A stretch of DNA of 64,000 bases. It comes from Lolium rigidum. Its lineage: Eukaryota > Streptophyta > Magnoliopsida > Poales > Poaceae. The position numbers and the translations under genes were made by a program. A model generated the notes under the pieces. That model searched no databases, was not told the origin of the DNA, and saw nothing but the letters and a program-made list of their open reading frames with translations. Where the stretch lies: contig NC_061514.1 of the NCBI RefSeq assembly GCF_022539505.1, forward strand, positions 248,856,124-248,920,123, given 5' to 3'. Shown piece after piece: positions 18,769-30,137 of this stretch (position 1 is its first letter; every line of letters starts with the position of its first letter).

Positions 18769-21374
18769 ATGGTGAAGAAGAAGAATCTCGCTGCCGCCGC
18801 CAGCTCCACGAGTGGTGGCGCCGAGCGCTCCAGATGCTCCTCCCCCACCTCCAGCGCCGCCAGCACCGCCAAGCTCGGTAGCCGCAGCCAAACCCGGAGA
18901 TTGGCTAGCGTCCTCCATCACGAAGCGTGATGAAAAGAGGGCCCGAAGCCTCGGTCTAGTCTCCTCCGAAGAGGGGAATGTGATTCTCCCAGGTGCGATC
19001 TCTCGGCCCAATCCTCCCGCTGGTTTTACCGTGATGTTCTTGTCGTTCTTGTATCGGGGTCTCTCGCTTCCTGCTCACGAGTTCCTTCATCGCCTTCTAC
19101 GGAATTACGAAATCCAACTGTGGCAACTTACCCCCAACTCAATCCTTCACGTTGTTGTGTTCATCACCCTTTGCGAGGAGTTCTTGGGCATCGAGCCTCA
19201 CTTTGGGTTGTGGAAGAAAATCTTCTTCGTAAAGAGATACATCAGTAGCAATGGACCCTTCGTCATTGGGGGAGTGGGGTTCGTTGTCCGTTCAGAGGTC
19301 AATTATTTCAGTTTTCCAATGAGAGAATCCGTGCAAGGATGGAGACTGAAATGGTTTTATGTTAAGGATTCCTCAACAATCGAGTCCGAGCTTCCTTACT
19401 TTGACGACGTCCTTGAAGCCAAGCCTAAGCATTCTTGGAAGAACATCCTCTCTCCCGATGAATGGACAGCAGCCGATGAGTTATTTGCCAAATTCCTTTG
19501 GATCAAAGAAGTCGATGGCCAAACCATGATCGGCACAGAGGTGGCCGCAGTGTTCTTGAAACATCGAGTCCAGCCAGTCATGGCCAGGGTTCGTCCGATG
19601 TGGTTGTATTCAGGTCCAAAGGATGAAACCAGGATAAACATCGCTGAACTATCGGAAAAGGAGCTGCTTGATAAAGTTCGTCGCCTCACTCTCTTTAGTC
19701 GGGAAGACTCGATCCCGTTGATATCTTCTTATTCTCCTCTTGATGCCGATCATCCATTGACAGAGGTAAATTTTCCTTCTCATACTCTTATTACCCTGTT
19801 CCATTTTGTCGACACAACTACTATTGTTCTTATTTGCTCTTTTCTTCGATAGATCCCCATAGTTTCTGAAAACTTGCATGATTTATCAAACGACACTTCC
19901 GAGGGAAGAGGTTCCTCAGCCCCTGTTGGTTTTCATACTGCCGAGTACATGAGCTCAAAGAGCGAACACGATGACCCGATAGATTCTGAGGCTATGTACA
20001 CCGATCTTCCTCCCCCAGCCAATGATACTTGCGACACAGCGGGATCAGTGTGTGATGACGACGCTGATCATGATGCCTTTGTTAATGCAGCTCTGGAGGA
20101 GGTCAGAGCTTCACCCGCGAAGAGATCAACCGGCGGCTTTGCCGACGAGGATGATCTCTTTGACCTGTAAGCGCCTTTTTCCTAGAATCCGTATTTTGCC
20201 TTTATCATTCGCATTTCTTTCATAATTCCTGCCAACCATTCCCTTTCGTAGTGACGAAGGTTTCATCGAGCCTCCGTCTAAGAAAGCCAAATCTGGCGCC
20301 GTTCTGCCGGATGTCGCAGCTTTCGAAGCTTCGGCTCCTACTGCAGCCCCCGCGGCCCAGGTATCGACTGCCTCCTCCCTTTCTAGGGGGAAGGATATTC
20401 CTTCGACTGCTGCCGCCACGACCCCTCCTTCAGGAAAACATGTAAGTCTTTCTCGATCGCAACGCGAATTTCCCTGAATGTGCCTCGATTAATAATTCTT
20501 CGTCGAACATCTGTTTTTCCCCTTTCCTTAAGGATTTGCGAGGCGTTATATCTTCTTTGGAGGCCTTCGCCTCCCAATTTACTTCCCTGGAAGCAGACAA
20601 GGTTCGGCTGCAGAAGGAAGTTAAATCTTCTTCCTCGAAGTTGGAAGGCGCAATCAAAATAGCCGCCGCAGCTCGCCAAGAGGTCGACTCCCTGAAGGAG
20701 TAACTCAGCAAGCTAAAGGAAAAACTGAAGGAGGAGGAAGCGTCTAGGCTGGCTCCTGAAGCTTGGGCGGCGGAAAAAGATGATCTTCTTCGCCAGTCTT
20801 CTTTGGCTTTGCTTGGTAATTCTGTTTATGCTTCTCTGTCGATTATTACTTTGCGAATGCGATCCTTTGTCGATAATCTTTCCTATTTCATTCTCTTGCA
20901 GAGGCTGCTGACATCCCTGCCAATGCCTTGGATAAAATTCCAAACAACTCTCCGGCAAACAGTGTGTCAATGACTCTTGCCTCACACCAGCTTACACGGG
21001 AGCTCCTTGAAAGGGGCAAAGGTGCCATGGCGCGGATGCACTCGATGATCTTCCCCAAAATTAGTCAAGACATGACTCTGGGGCAGCTGATCGATGCCTT
21101 CGCAGTCGACACCAAGGAGGTTATCGAGGTATTCAAACGTACTTCGCGTACCTACGGTGCCCTCCTAGCCTTCCAACTTATGATGGGTCATGGCTTCAAG
21201 GCCGATATTGAGGAGATGTCTAGGGAGCCGCCGAAGGATCAAGATGGGCAGTTCATTGATTTAAGCATCTTCAAAACGTCAGCTCTTAAGTGTGCACGCC
21301 AGCTCCTTGAGCTGGTTTCATCAAAGAAAACGTCGGCTGGCCCAAGTTTATCGACCCAGACTCAAGCCCCTTGA
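18769..21374 (+). CDS. Additional ORF of Tat-like element: 'putative gypsy type transposon' domain plus coiled coil
   Basis: Proposed exons are 18769-19765, 19853-20166, 20252-20441, 20533-20815 and 20902-21374, all with GT-AG borders. The N-terminus is MVKKKNLAAAAS, then a Pro/Ala-rich stretch. The PF04195-type domain (about 19010-19760) has the family pattern of hydrophobic blocks, for example LPAHEFLHRLLRNYEIQLWQL and NYFSFPMRESVQGWR. An acidic region follows, then a coiled coil (about 20540-20815), and a C-terminal module (MARMHSMIFPKISQD ... MSREPPKDQD). A one-base shift near 18810 joins the start to the main frame, and an in-frame TAA lies at 20701. The role is unknown in this family, and the product is antisense to gag. 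The domain identity is firm; the exon structure is a proposal. Confidence 0.65.
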
Positions 21375-21569
21375 TTTTTGTAACAAACTTCTTTTTGAAT
21401 TGATGTGAAACAATGTTCTGTCGCAAAACTTATGGTTGTAATAAATTCCATGCTAGCAATGTTGCTAGTACACTCTTGTCATGGCATTTATACTTGCACT
21501 CTCCCGATGGGAGTTACTTTTAATGCTGAAGCGATACAACCCGTCATACCCTTGACGCTGTTTTTGCAG

Positions 21570-22350
21570 GTTTTCCCAGTACCTGCATTTGTCAATGACT
21601 CTTCGGGTGCTCTTTCTGGAGATGATCGAATCCAACGTATGAAGGATCGGATCGCGCAGATGGAAAAGGATCTGCGCAATACCTATGCCTTAGCTGCCAT
21701 TATCAAGAAGAAGAGCGAGATTGCAGCCGACGTAGAGCGCTACGCTCTTACTGAACTGCATAAGGCCACCGAAAGTTTGAACTGTAAGTTCCCTGGTCCT
21801 TGCGCTCATTACTCTTTGTCAAAAATGCATTGTCTGATCTTCTATTGATTCCTTTGCTAGTCATAGCTATGAACCGTGCTGAAGAGAACAAGCGGATTCA
21901 CGGCGTGTGAGCGCATTAATTCGGATTTGTCATCAGCAGGAAATTTTACGGCGGGAGCATTCGAAAGCTTAGGTTGTCCGGACAATTTCAAAGATCGGGT
22001 CCGGCGAGGTCCACCATTTCTTCGACAAGTGCTACAAAGCCCTAAGGGTAATTTGGAGGACGATGTTTCCCTTGAACACGGTCCCTCCTACGCTGTTGAC
22101 TCTGATGTCTGAATTTGGGAATACCAAGAAAATTCGAGACTTGGTGCGAGCTCAGGTTTTTGTAGGGGCCAGATTTACACTTGCCCTCGTCCTTGCACGT
22201 TATCCTTCGGCAAATCTGCTGAGTATCGCCAACGCGGTTGGTGATTTGGAGACGCTGTACTCGAAGGTGGTGTTGCCCGCCAATATAATTGTCGACAAGC
22301 TAGAAAAGGATTCAAAGGTACCTGAAGAAAGAGAAACTCCGCAAGAGTAA
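21570..22350 (+). pseudogene. Second additional ORF fragment, diverged duplicate of the C-terminal module
   Basis: The exon from acceptor 21569 encodes a coiled coil (RIQRMKDRIAQMEKDL ... KKKSEIAADVERYALTEL). After an intron (about 21784-21860) and frame breaks near 21905, it continues with TMFPLNTVPPTLLTLMSEF ... VRAQVFVGARFTLALVLARYP and stops at 22350. The layout (coiled coil, then M-F-P motif, then a helical block) repeats that of the 3' half of the preceding ORF, suggesting an old tandem duplication within the element. It is unrecognised beyond that. Confidence 0.5.
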
Positions 22351-23310
22351 TTCAGGGTTCTTATTGTAAATAAGCAATTTGGCTACTTCATCCAATCGTT
22401 TGGATTGCACAGTTGAAACTTTCTGTTCGGTAGATACATGTATATGTACTTTTACCATGTCAATGCCGTTGGCAAATTTTGGAGGAGCAAATCTTAATTG
22501 CCCGTTTTATACGTATGTGTATTCGTTGGTCAGCAAATTGTTTGAGTGATCAGCTCGTGTTGCGGGTCTTGCTAAACCCGTTGTATGTGCAACTTTGCTT
22601 TCAACCAATGTATGTTACGGACAGCTGACTCCCAGAATATATCGGGAGCATTAACTTCACCAGATGAGCCGTTGTTCTTTGATATTTCCATAAGTAAGAT
22701 ATCGAACGTGGGTTGTATTATATGTATTTCCAAACTCTTGTTATTTACAGCGCTCGTAGAGGCATCTATAGCAGAGGGAAAGCTTAGTACCCTTGTTTAT
22801 TTTGCATCCTTTAGCACTCGTAGAGGCTTTTTCGGAGCACGATCTTTTGTCGCGTACTACGTTGCACCGTCGTTCGCCAAGGGGCGTAAGCAAGGTTCAC
22901 GATGATGCGGATTAGATGCTCTGAATTACTGCAATGCTTATCAAGGGATCAAAACTTAAGTTCTCATTATTAAAGTAAGCATGGGACTAAAGGGCGAAAA
23001 AAGGAGGGCCCTGTTGAAAATAAAGGAAAAACTAAACGCTGTTCATCTACTTTTAAGCAAGGAAAGGGTTCTTCTTATCTTCGGCTTGTCCACCACGTTA
23101 AGCGGTTTTCGAAGCATCGTTGATTTCACTAGGGGTCTCGATGGCGATTGCCGGTGTCTTGCTTTCTCCTATAGACCGATGTGCCATCAGCGCGGCTTTG
23201 CTGCTAGACGTTTACGGGGCAAGGTCGGGTGAAGCCTGCTTCGTTTCCCTGACGCGCTTTTCTTCCTTTTTATCGCGTGGCGATGGCTTGGAACGGAGAT
23301 CGGTGGCTTC
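22351..23310. other. Non-coding stretch where pol would be expected
   Basis: There is no RT, RNase H or integrase motif on either strand. Only short unsupported ORFs are present. Confidence 0.6.
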
Positions 23311-24074
23311 CTATTTGAACCCGATCTTTGCAGCAATCCTCTGAAAATCTTGATCACAATTGTCTGAGCGTGAAAAACTTCCATAGACTGTGATGATTGT
23401 CCCGTTGCTCCCAGGCATTTTCAGCTTGAGGTATGCGTAGTGCGGTACAGCCATGAACTTGGCATAAGCTGGTCTTCGAGTATAGCGTGGTCTTGTGATT
23501 CCCGAGTTCACGACTTCAAACTCGATCTTTTCCTTCCTGAAGTTGTCGGGTTTGCCGAAGACGACGTTCAGGTAAACTTTGCCAAGAGAGTACGCCGGCG
23601 AAGTAGGGAGAATCCCATGGAAACATGTGTCAGAATCCTCTAGCATTTTCATGGTGATCCCCATACTTTTGATTGTGTCGACGAATATCAGGTTTAGTCC
23701 GCTTCCACCATCCATGAAGACTTTACTCATCTTGAACCCCCTATTTGCGCCTCGACTACTAAGGCAGCGTGTCCTGGTTTTGGTATGGTCATCGGGTGAT
23801 CTGCTCGGCTGAATGTAATGTTCTGAGACGACCACTCGACATACTCAGGGATGTTTGCCATGATACTTTCTGCCAGATTGATTTCTCGGGTGAGCTTCTT
23901 CCTTTCTCTTCTTGAGACACCCGTTCTGTGGATCATGCTCATACGCCCACGCGGTGGTGGAAACGCCTCATTGGGTTGATCGAGCTGCGCCTGCTTTGGA
24001 GCTAGTCTTTGCGATGGGGGTGGTGGTGGTGGTGGGCTGCGCAATTTCTGCTTGCATGAGTTCCTGCATTTCAA
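23311..24074 (-). pseudogene. Retropepsin (protease) region of Tat-like element
   Basis: The minus-strand frame 23835-23311 has the active-site motif VFMDGGSGLNLIF (Asp codon at 23710-23712), followed by GITMKMLEDSDTCFHGI, VYLNVVFGKPDNFRKEKIEFEVV and YAYLKLKMPG, as in Tat-clade aspartic proteases. The upstream frame (24074-23727) encodes the gag-protease linker with poly-Pro and SRRERKKLTREIN. Nothing resembling reverse transcriptase follows. The catalytic aspartate is present, but the frame is broken from gag. Confidence 0.7.
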
Positions 24075-26258
24075 TGAACTGCCTACAATCTCTGAGCAGG
24101 TGACTTGACTTTGTTTTGTTGTCCTTAGAGTCGATGTACGAGTGCAGGTAGCAAGGAGCGTTTATCTGTTCGGGTAGGGCAACTTGGGAGTCCTCTGTGG
24201 TCGTGGTTTGTAGTTACCACGGTTTCCAGAGTTGTTCCGATTGCCGTCCTGCCGATCGTCTCGTTTGTCGTCATACCGATCATCCTGCCGATCAGAGTAT
24301 CCTGCGGCTACCAAGTTACTATCGTCGTAACTGCGGTTTTTTCCTTTTCTTATGGCGATCCGTTCGTCCACCCGAGTCGTGCTTCGGCTGGTCGTCGTCT
24401 TCGTCGTCACTGCGCTGTCGCGGCTTCCGTACGTTGTCCTCGCCATCAGCCCGAGTTTGTTGGCGATTTCCATTAACATGGTTATGGTTTTTGGTTTTTT
24501 GCGCCCGAGTTCCTCTATGTAGCTTTCACGTCGGATGCCATCGGCTGAAGGCGTCGGTTGCTTCTAGCCGACGGTAACATCTTCGGCGGCGTTTAAGAGC
24601 TTGGTGAATCTCCCAATGTATGCGCGTATCGATTCCTTACGCTTTGCTGGCAATGCCGTAATTCCTCAATCCCGACGGGACTTTTGTACGTTGCTTGGAA
24701 ATTGGCAACGAAAGCGTCTACTAGGTCGTCCCATTATTTGATGGAACCCTTCGGCAGGCCTCTTAACCAAGCTCGTGCCGAATCCTTTAGCTAAAGCTGC
24801 AAGCATTGCATTGCTGCTATCTGATTTCCTTTGTGCAGAATCACAGTCTGCAGGTAGTCGTCTATCCATGACCTTGCTCCTGCTTTCCATCGTATTTGGC
24901 GGCGTCAGTAGGGGTAGGTTTGAACTTTCTGGGTGGCATCGCCTCACGGATTTCGTAGCTTAAACAATCGGCCCCCCTTAGCTCGCCGTCATTCTCCTGG
25001 CTCTCATTCGAAGAATCACTGTCATATTCCTCCCTAGCGGCGCGTCGTCGCCTTGCTTTGTCGATTATGCTCTGGGTGATTTCATCTCGAGCGTCTCTCG
25101 CATGATGCTTTGAGCCGCTGGCCTGTAACGTGGTCACTTCCTTCCGCGGGACCAGGTTGTCTCCCAATATTGCGAGACTTTCTAGGGCACCTCGGTGAGC
25201 TTGGGCCATAGAACCTTCAGGGCGCTGATTGATGAGGTATCTTTGCGAGATTGGCGGTCGCTCTGCGGCGGTTTTTGGTCGTGGCATGCCGCGGTGTCCG
25301 TGGTCATAAAAGACTTGAGTCGGATTCGGCGTTATTTCTCTGCCGTCATCCTCAGGAGTCTGGATAACCTTGATCGGTGCTTGCACTGCCCCTTGAGTGC
25401 TTAGAGAGGCGCTTCCTCGCGAGCCTCTCCGTCGTTCACTAGATTGGTGCACGGCGGATAGGCGTCTCTCGAGGGTGGCTTGCTCTTTCGATAGGCGCTC
25501 CGGTTTTCTCCAATATAGAGCGATAAGCGTTGAGGGTTCCGGCCGAGGTTCTGCGGGGAGCGGTGTGTTGTTAAGCACGGCTGCCTTGGCTGCTGCCCAC
25601 TCCTCCTCTGCGATGGTGTAATCGCTGTTGTTGTTCGGCAGCTTGTTTGCAACTTGCTCGTCTGTGGCCGGGGGGGGGGGGGGTGAACTCCGTCTCCCCT
25701 GTTATTGGCGACATAAACCTGGTGGTGTGCCGTTCTTCGGGTGGTACCTTGGACGATGCTGTCGACACTGTCCTCTCCCGAGGAGTACTGGGCATTGCAG
25801 ATGAACGGTGTGTCGCTTGATCCTAGCCCGTGCCTGGTATCGCAGTTCAAGCAGTAGTACGAGGTCATCTCCGAAGATGTGGAATTGTCAGATCCAACCG
25901 ACATGGGAGACGTCGAACGAGGAGTCGATGGCGCGGGCGAGTTCGTTGAGTCCGTTATACCAACTGAAAGGTCGATTGATGACGACGTGCTTGGACCTGT
26001 CGATCTGGAGGCGAGAGGTTCCAGCAGCCGAAGGACTCCTTCTGAGTTGACGTTATAGTGGACGCTGCCGAAGGTCATCTCCATGTTTCCTTGTAGATCA
26101 GAAAAGGTCGAGCGAGACGAGTCGCTGTGCGGGGTGAATTCATAGGAGCCGAATCGAATCGGGCTTCCCAGACTTGGCGATGACGGTGTCGATGATGCTG
26201 CCGATGACATGACTGGATCTGCCGATGACCGATCTTGTGCCGATAGGGTTCCCATAGA
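24075..26258 (-). pseudogene. gag of Tat-like element, frameshifted
   Basis: ATG 26258 follows the PBS-like sequence by a few bases and begins MGTLSAQDRSS. The Ser/Thr-rich N-terminus runs to about 25700. The frame is lost at a 14-G run (25670-25683) and picked up by 25578-24862, which ends near MPPRKFKPTP..AAKYDGK, the start of the retroelement Gag core. Further broken pieces of the core follow (ATYKSPVGIEELRH-type near 24690, then an Arg/Asp-rich tail at 24300-24162). There is no complete zinc knuckle. It is identified by motif order and by linkage to the protease. Confidence 0.65.
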
Positions 26259-26268
26259 CGGCGCCAAT

Positions 26269-26682
26269 TGTCGAGGGTACTCCTCGGCAATGCCCTCCGA
26301 TTGGGGCTTAGGGTTGATGGAATCCTGTAGGCTGACACGAGACATCGGTTTACAGACAAGCGGGGAGAGCGATTTACCCAGGTTCGGGGCCCTCGATGAG
26401 GTAAAACCCTTACGTCCTGCCTGTCTGATCTTGATTATGAAAATAATGGGTTACAATGGGGTGCCGATGGGTTCGGCTGAGATCTCGTCGAGAGACTAAG
26501 TGCTGCGGTGACCTAGCTCTAGACTTCTGGTGGCTAAGATTGCTAAGATTGATCGTGTCCCTCGGCAGCCCCTCTCCTGGCCTTTATATAGGAGGCAGGT
26601 CTCAAGAGGTCTAACCGAGTACGACTAGGTTTACAGTAGTCCTAACTCTAAACTTTCCTTGTTCGGCTCCTTCCTTGTCTTG
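26269..26682 (-). repeat. Partial 5' LTR of Tat-like element
   Basis: On the plus strand it begins TGTCGAGGG directly after the PBS complement (ATTGGCGCCGTC on the minus strand). A TATA-like CTATATAAAGG lies on the minus strand near 26582-26592. The far end is lost in the N gap. Confidence 0.6.
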
Positions 26683-26782
26683 NNNNNNNNNNNNNNNNNN
26701 NNNNNNNNNNNNNNNNNNNNNNNNNNNNNNNNNNNNNNNNNNNNNNNNNNNNNNNNNNNNNNNNNNNNNNNNNNNNNNNNNN
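26683..26782. other. Assembly gap, 100 N
   Basis: Exactly 100 undetermined bases, typical of a scaffold join of unknown true size. It hides the junction between the Tat-like LTR and the MULE. Confidence 0.98.
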
Positions 26783-26812
26783 TTTCTTATGTTTTTTTTT
26801 CCATTCCCGATT

Positions 26813-26910
26813 GTCTACCAACGGCGTGTTGAGGATTGGAAAGCTGAGTACATGTATCAGCTCCTTTTTCATCCCAAGAATGAAATTCCGGCGGAGCAGA
26901 TGGCCTAGTA
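26813..26910 (+). pseudogene. Short unrecognised coding-like relic
   Basis: The frame reads VEDWKAEYMYQLLFHPKNEIP, followed in another frame by SMLKDLMPLIG. It looks like the C-terminal end of a protein cut by the N gap. I do not recognise it. Confidence 0.25.
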
Positions 26911-27499
26911 TGTTGAAAGATCTCATGCCGCTTATTGGTCTAGGTTCGCAGACAACCCAAACAATCATTGGGATCTCGCATGATGATGATCTCGATTCAA
27001 TTTCTTCGCAATTAGTAGTTGATAGGATATTCAACATTTTTATTTTTGTTGTTTTATTGAACTGAACTTCTCATTATGTGATTGAATTCAGGATACGTAT
27101 GTAATTAGTGAGGATATGTTCTTTCTTTTTTCAAAACAAGCAAGTCGTACAAAATCTGTGCCGTATTTTTTTGTTATTAGTGAACTTCTCTCGTCATCAC
27201 AAGCGTGAACTTTTTTTTTGCCGCTTATGAGTGTAAAAGTATTCCCATATCCATTCGTTTTTCTCAATGCAAACCGTACTATTTTTATTCCTTTATATTC
27301 GTAAATGATTTTTCATGTAGGGAACTTCGTGAATATAAACTTGCTAATCTTTTTTCATTTATAAGCGAACTTCGTACTCACTCTGTGTGAACTTCTTCAT
27401 AAGCATTCTTATTACATCAACAATACCGAAACACAACCATAATTGTTATCGGGTGCCGATACAAAACATAAGGTTCAATAAAGTAAACCGGTACATAAT

Positions 27500-28330
27500 T
27501 TTATTTTCATAGTAGGGTTTTCGGACTCGGCTGCTAAGACGTGTCACGAAGCAGCCGAGTTCTCTTGTTCCGTCGTAGAAGCGAACATGCAGATATCTCC
27601 ATCTTTTATTTCTGCACCCATGACTACATCCGGCCAATTTGTTGTCATCACTCGCATTTCCAGCTTGCAACTTTGTTTATCCTTACCCGTGTACCAACCC
27701 ATGCATTTGTGTTGGAGGTTATTGGAATTGTTGTTGGCTCCGTTAGATAATTCTTTAGGTGTTCTTCAGTGTATTCCTTATCGAAAGTCTGCATGAAAAC
27801 ACATGAAAGTGAATATCATAGCCATGTTTCAGTGTATTCTGTAAGTGAACTTCACAGTTTCTTTTATCTGGACTTCAGTAAACATTTAAATATCGGAAGA
27901 CTGTAATATAGTTTAGTAATACATGTTGGTTCAGCCAAAACATCATATGTAATACAGGTAGTGTACGAAAATAAGTTTTGTAAGTTGGCGTTTTTGGTAT
28001 TACCATTCTGCCTCTCGTGATGTTGTTCGTTGTCTTCCCCATCTTGCATACATAATATGGGATTGTTGGCTTGTAGTCAAGTACTTGCCTTTTGAGATGA
28101 TCCAGATTTTCCTTGGTCATTTCAACTTCATTTCCGAAGTGACAGTGCTTGTCAAAGATTTCAAATCCATGAATAGTTGGACCCGCATAAAAAATAAGCA
28201 CATTTTTAGTTCCATAAAGTATTTTTGAAAGCATTTCTATCTTTTTTTACCTCTTTTACAGTGTCTCTTCATCGCTTTCACTGTCGCCGAGGATGACGTA
28301 CGATGGACCGAGCAGCCCATTCCCGTCACA
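27500..28330 (-). pseudogene. B3 DNA-binding-domain-like gene fragment
   Basis: Minus-strand pieces in order: ILGDSESDEETL (about 28290); a frame of about 119 residues from 28234 (GPTIHGFEIFDKHC ... YYVCKMGKTTN..RGRMVIPK, to about 27980); an intron-like gap; then EYTEEHLKNYL (about 27770), followed by TTNWPDVVMGAEIKDGDICMF and YDGTRELGCFV (about 27640-27550). The motif R-G-R-M-V-I-P-K and the later GD-x-C-M-F spacing are typical of plant B3 (REM-like) domains, which bind DNA. Two or more frame changes are present. It is divergent from the exonuclease gene that starts about 1.2 kb to its right. The call is tentative. Confidence 0.45.
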
Positions 28331-29169
28331 AGATTCCAAAGATAAAACATTTTTTGTACTAACAGACCTCCGCACTTTTTTGAACCGAACTTCTACTTCT
28401 AGTCCGCATTTTCTGTTGTCTACATTTTAAACTCCAACTTCTTTTATTTATATATTTTTTAAGTTCCCCAATAACAAGATACTCATGCCTACTGGATACA
28501 TGTTTGTAGATTTTAAAACCCTCCAACTTTTTTTATTTTTTTGTATATTGTTTTTTCCATTTCTTTTCACAAGTGAGCTTCTCGGGAGTTCTTATCTGAA
28601 CTCCTGTTCTTTTGTTCATTAGTGTATATTCCCCCCCTCTTCCACCACCACCCTCTGCCTAACATGTTTTTATTTGATTTTTTTGATAGATCTATCGTAT
28701 GCAAACCATTTTTTAAGTAATCTGTAAGGTTTTATTTTTTGTTAAGTTGTTAGATCTTGTTTTTTATACTAGTCTAGATTCAAAACCACGGCCATGAAGG
28801 ATGAAAGAGAGGAAGATCCACGGCGATTTAAATGAGTAGATGGGATGGGGATGGGTTAGACGCACCTTCTTTTTTGTAGATCTTGCTAGACTTCTCTTCT
28901 TCTTCTTTTCTCTGTTCTTGTTCTCCCTTTGCTCTTCCTTCGACTCCTCCGTGGTATGTTTCTTCCGGCGGAACACCAGGCAGTGGTTGAGTTTGTGTTG
29001 CGCCGAGTGGTGGTTTTTGGTGGTTTGGGCGTGGTTTTGGTGGGGTGGGGGGTGGTTGGTTGGTGTGGAACAGCTTTTTATTTTTTTCAGTGTTTTTTAC
29101 TCTGTGTGAACGTCTGCACTGTTATCACGTGAACTTCTTTTGTAGTCTTTTTATGCTTTTTGTTTTGTG
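28331..29169. other. AT-rich spacer between B3-like fragment and exonuclease gene
   Basis: T-rich sequence with scattered GAACTTC motifs and a GC-richer patch at 28840-29080 that may be a bidirectional promoter or UTR. No convincing gene. Confidence 0.5.
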
Positions 29170-29349
29170 CTTGCACGTGAACTCACAACTGGCCCCGGAT
29201 AAGATCCTTTTTTGTTTGTTATCCCGCAGGATTTTTTTGTTTTTTTGTGGTTTATCTCTCGGCTGTTTCTGTTGTGTTCTGACTGGATATGTATTGGTTT
29301 GTTCCCTGAATTTGTGGATCACGACGTCTGTTGTTACATTTTCTGGAAC

Positions 29350-29356
29350 TATAAAT
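29350..29356 (+). promoter_or_regulatory. TATA box of exonuclease gene, copy A
   Basis: TATAAAT about 104 bases before the ATG; the same box is conserved in copy B at 30809-30815. Confidence 0.6.
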
Positions 29357-29459
29357 ACATGTCCTTTTTCCTCTGTGTTTCGGTGCATATCAATCACCGA
29401 TTCTTCTTCCTTTTCTTTTTTCTTTTTCTCGTGTGTTTTCTTCTCGTCCACCGATTTGC

Positions 29460-30137
29460 ATGGCAAACGCTCCTTTTTCCCACGAGTACACATTCCCCTC
29501 GCCATGGCACAACCACTATGAAGGTTTTGTACACAAATGCAGCAGCCTAGTGTTGAGGAGTGGATCACCAATGCTGAAGCTTCCCTACATTCTTCTCGCT
29601 AGGAAGATTGTTGGTCTTGATGTTGAGTATGATAAACTCAGTGGAACCTATTTCAATCCGAAGAAAGCCGTCGTGATCCAGCTATGTGTTGGCACCGATG
29701 TTCTTGTGTACCACATATGCCATGCCGATGAGAGGAGTGAAAAGTTGTATGATTTCTTTCATGGCTATAGGTACACTTTTGCCGGGTTTTGCGTCGCAGA
29801 AGACCGCACCATTCTTTCACGTTCAAAGTACTATGTTCATAATGTGAAGGATATCCAGGCAATATGGAGAGATCCGGACAACAAGAAGAGAACTCAAGGT
29901 CTGAAGGATGTTGCTGGAGCTATTATAGATCCAATCTATTTTGAGATGAAGGATGGTTTTGGAAGGGCAGAGCACAGGATGTGGGCTAATCCGCCGCCTC
30001 TACCGCCTAAGCACTTGGAATATGCTGCACGGGATGCATATGCCACGTATGAGGTTTTTCGGAGGCTGGATGTGTTTGAGAGGGGCTTCTTCTCCTTATT
30101 CAAACATCCCGAGAAGAAGCGTGGCAGGGATTGGTGA
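29460..30137 (+). CDS. DEDDy 3'-5' exonuclease (Werner-exonuclease-like), copy A, intact
   Basis: This intronless ORF of 225 residues starts MANAPFSHEYTFPSPWHNHY. The DnaQ-like exonuclease signature is complete: Exo I in VGLDVEYD (Asp54, Glu56), Exo II in GFCVAEDRTIL (Asp115), and Exo III in YAARDAYATYEV (Tyr189, Asp193), the DEDDy type found in RNase D and WRN-like plant exonucleases. It ends in a Pro- and Lys-rich tail. Such enzymes degrade DNA or RNA from 3' ends with two metal ions. The TATA box at 29350 suggests its own promoter. Two nearby one-base changes (about 29546 and 29600) put residues 30-50 in an alternative frame and cancel out before the catalytic domain. It sits inside a MULE, so it may be a captured host gene or a functional passenger. 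The catalytic call is strong; the role is inferred. Confidence 0.8.
   Translation: MANAPFSHEYTFPSPWHNHYEGFVHKCSSLVLRSGSPMLKLPYILLARKIVGLDVEYDKLSGTYFNPKKAVVIQLCVGTDVLVYHICHADERSEKLYDFFHGYRYTFAGFCVAEDRTILSRSKYYVHNVKDIQAIWRDPDNKKRTQGLKDVAGAIIDPIYFEMKDGFGRAEHRMWANPPPLPPKHLEYAARDAYATYEVFRRLDVFERGFFSLFKHPEKKRGRDW

Larger units (their letters stand above)
18402..26682 (-). mobile_element. Tat-like Gypsy element without pol, with plus-strand additional ORFs (truncated)
   Basis: Reading on the minus strand: LTR (26682-26269, cut by the N gap), PBS-like TTGGCGCCGTC, gag from ATG 26258, protease to about 23311, non-coding sequence, then opposite-strand ORFs with a 'putative gypsy type transposon' domain. 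No reverse transcriptase, RNase H or integrase is found, so the element is non-autonomous. Antisense additional ORFs downstream of pol are known in Tat/Ogre-type plant elements. The left part is cut at 18402 by the Athila-like element, and its second LTR should lie beyond the left edge of the window. Confidence 0.75.
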
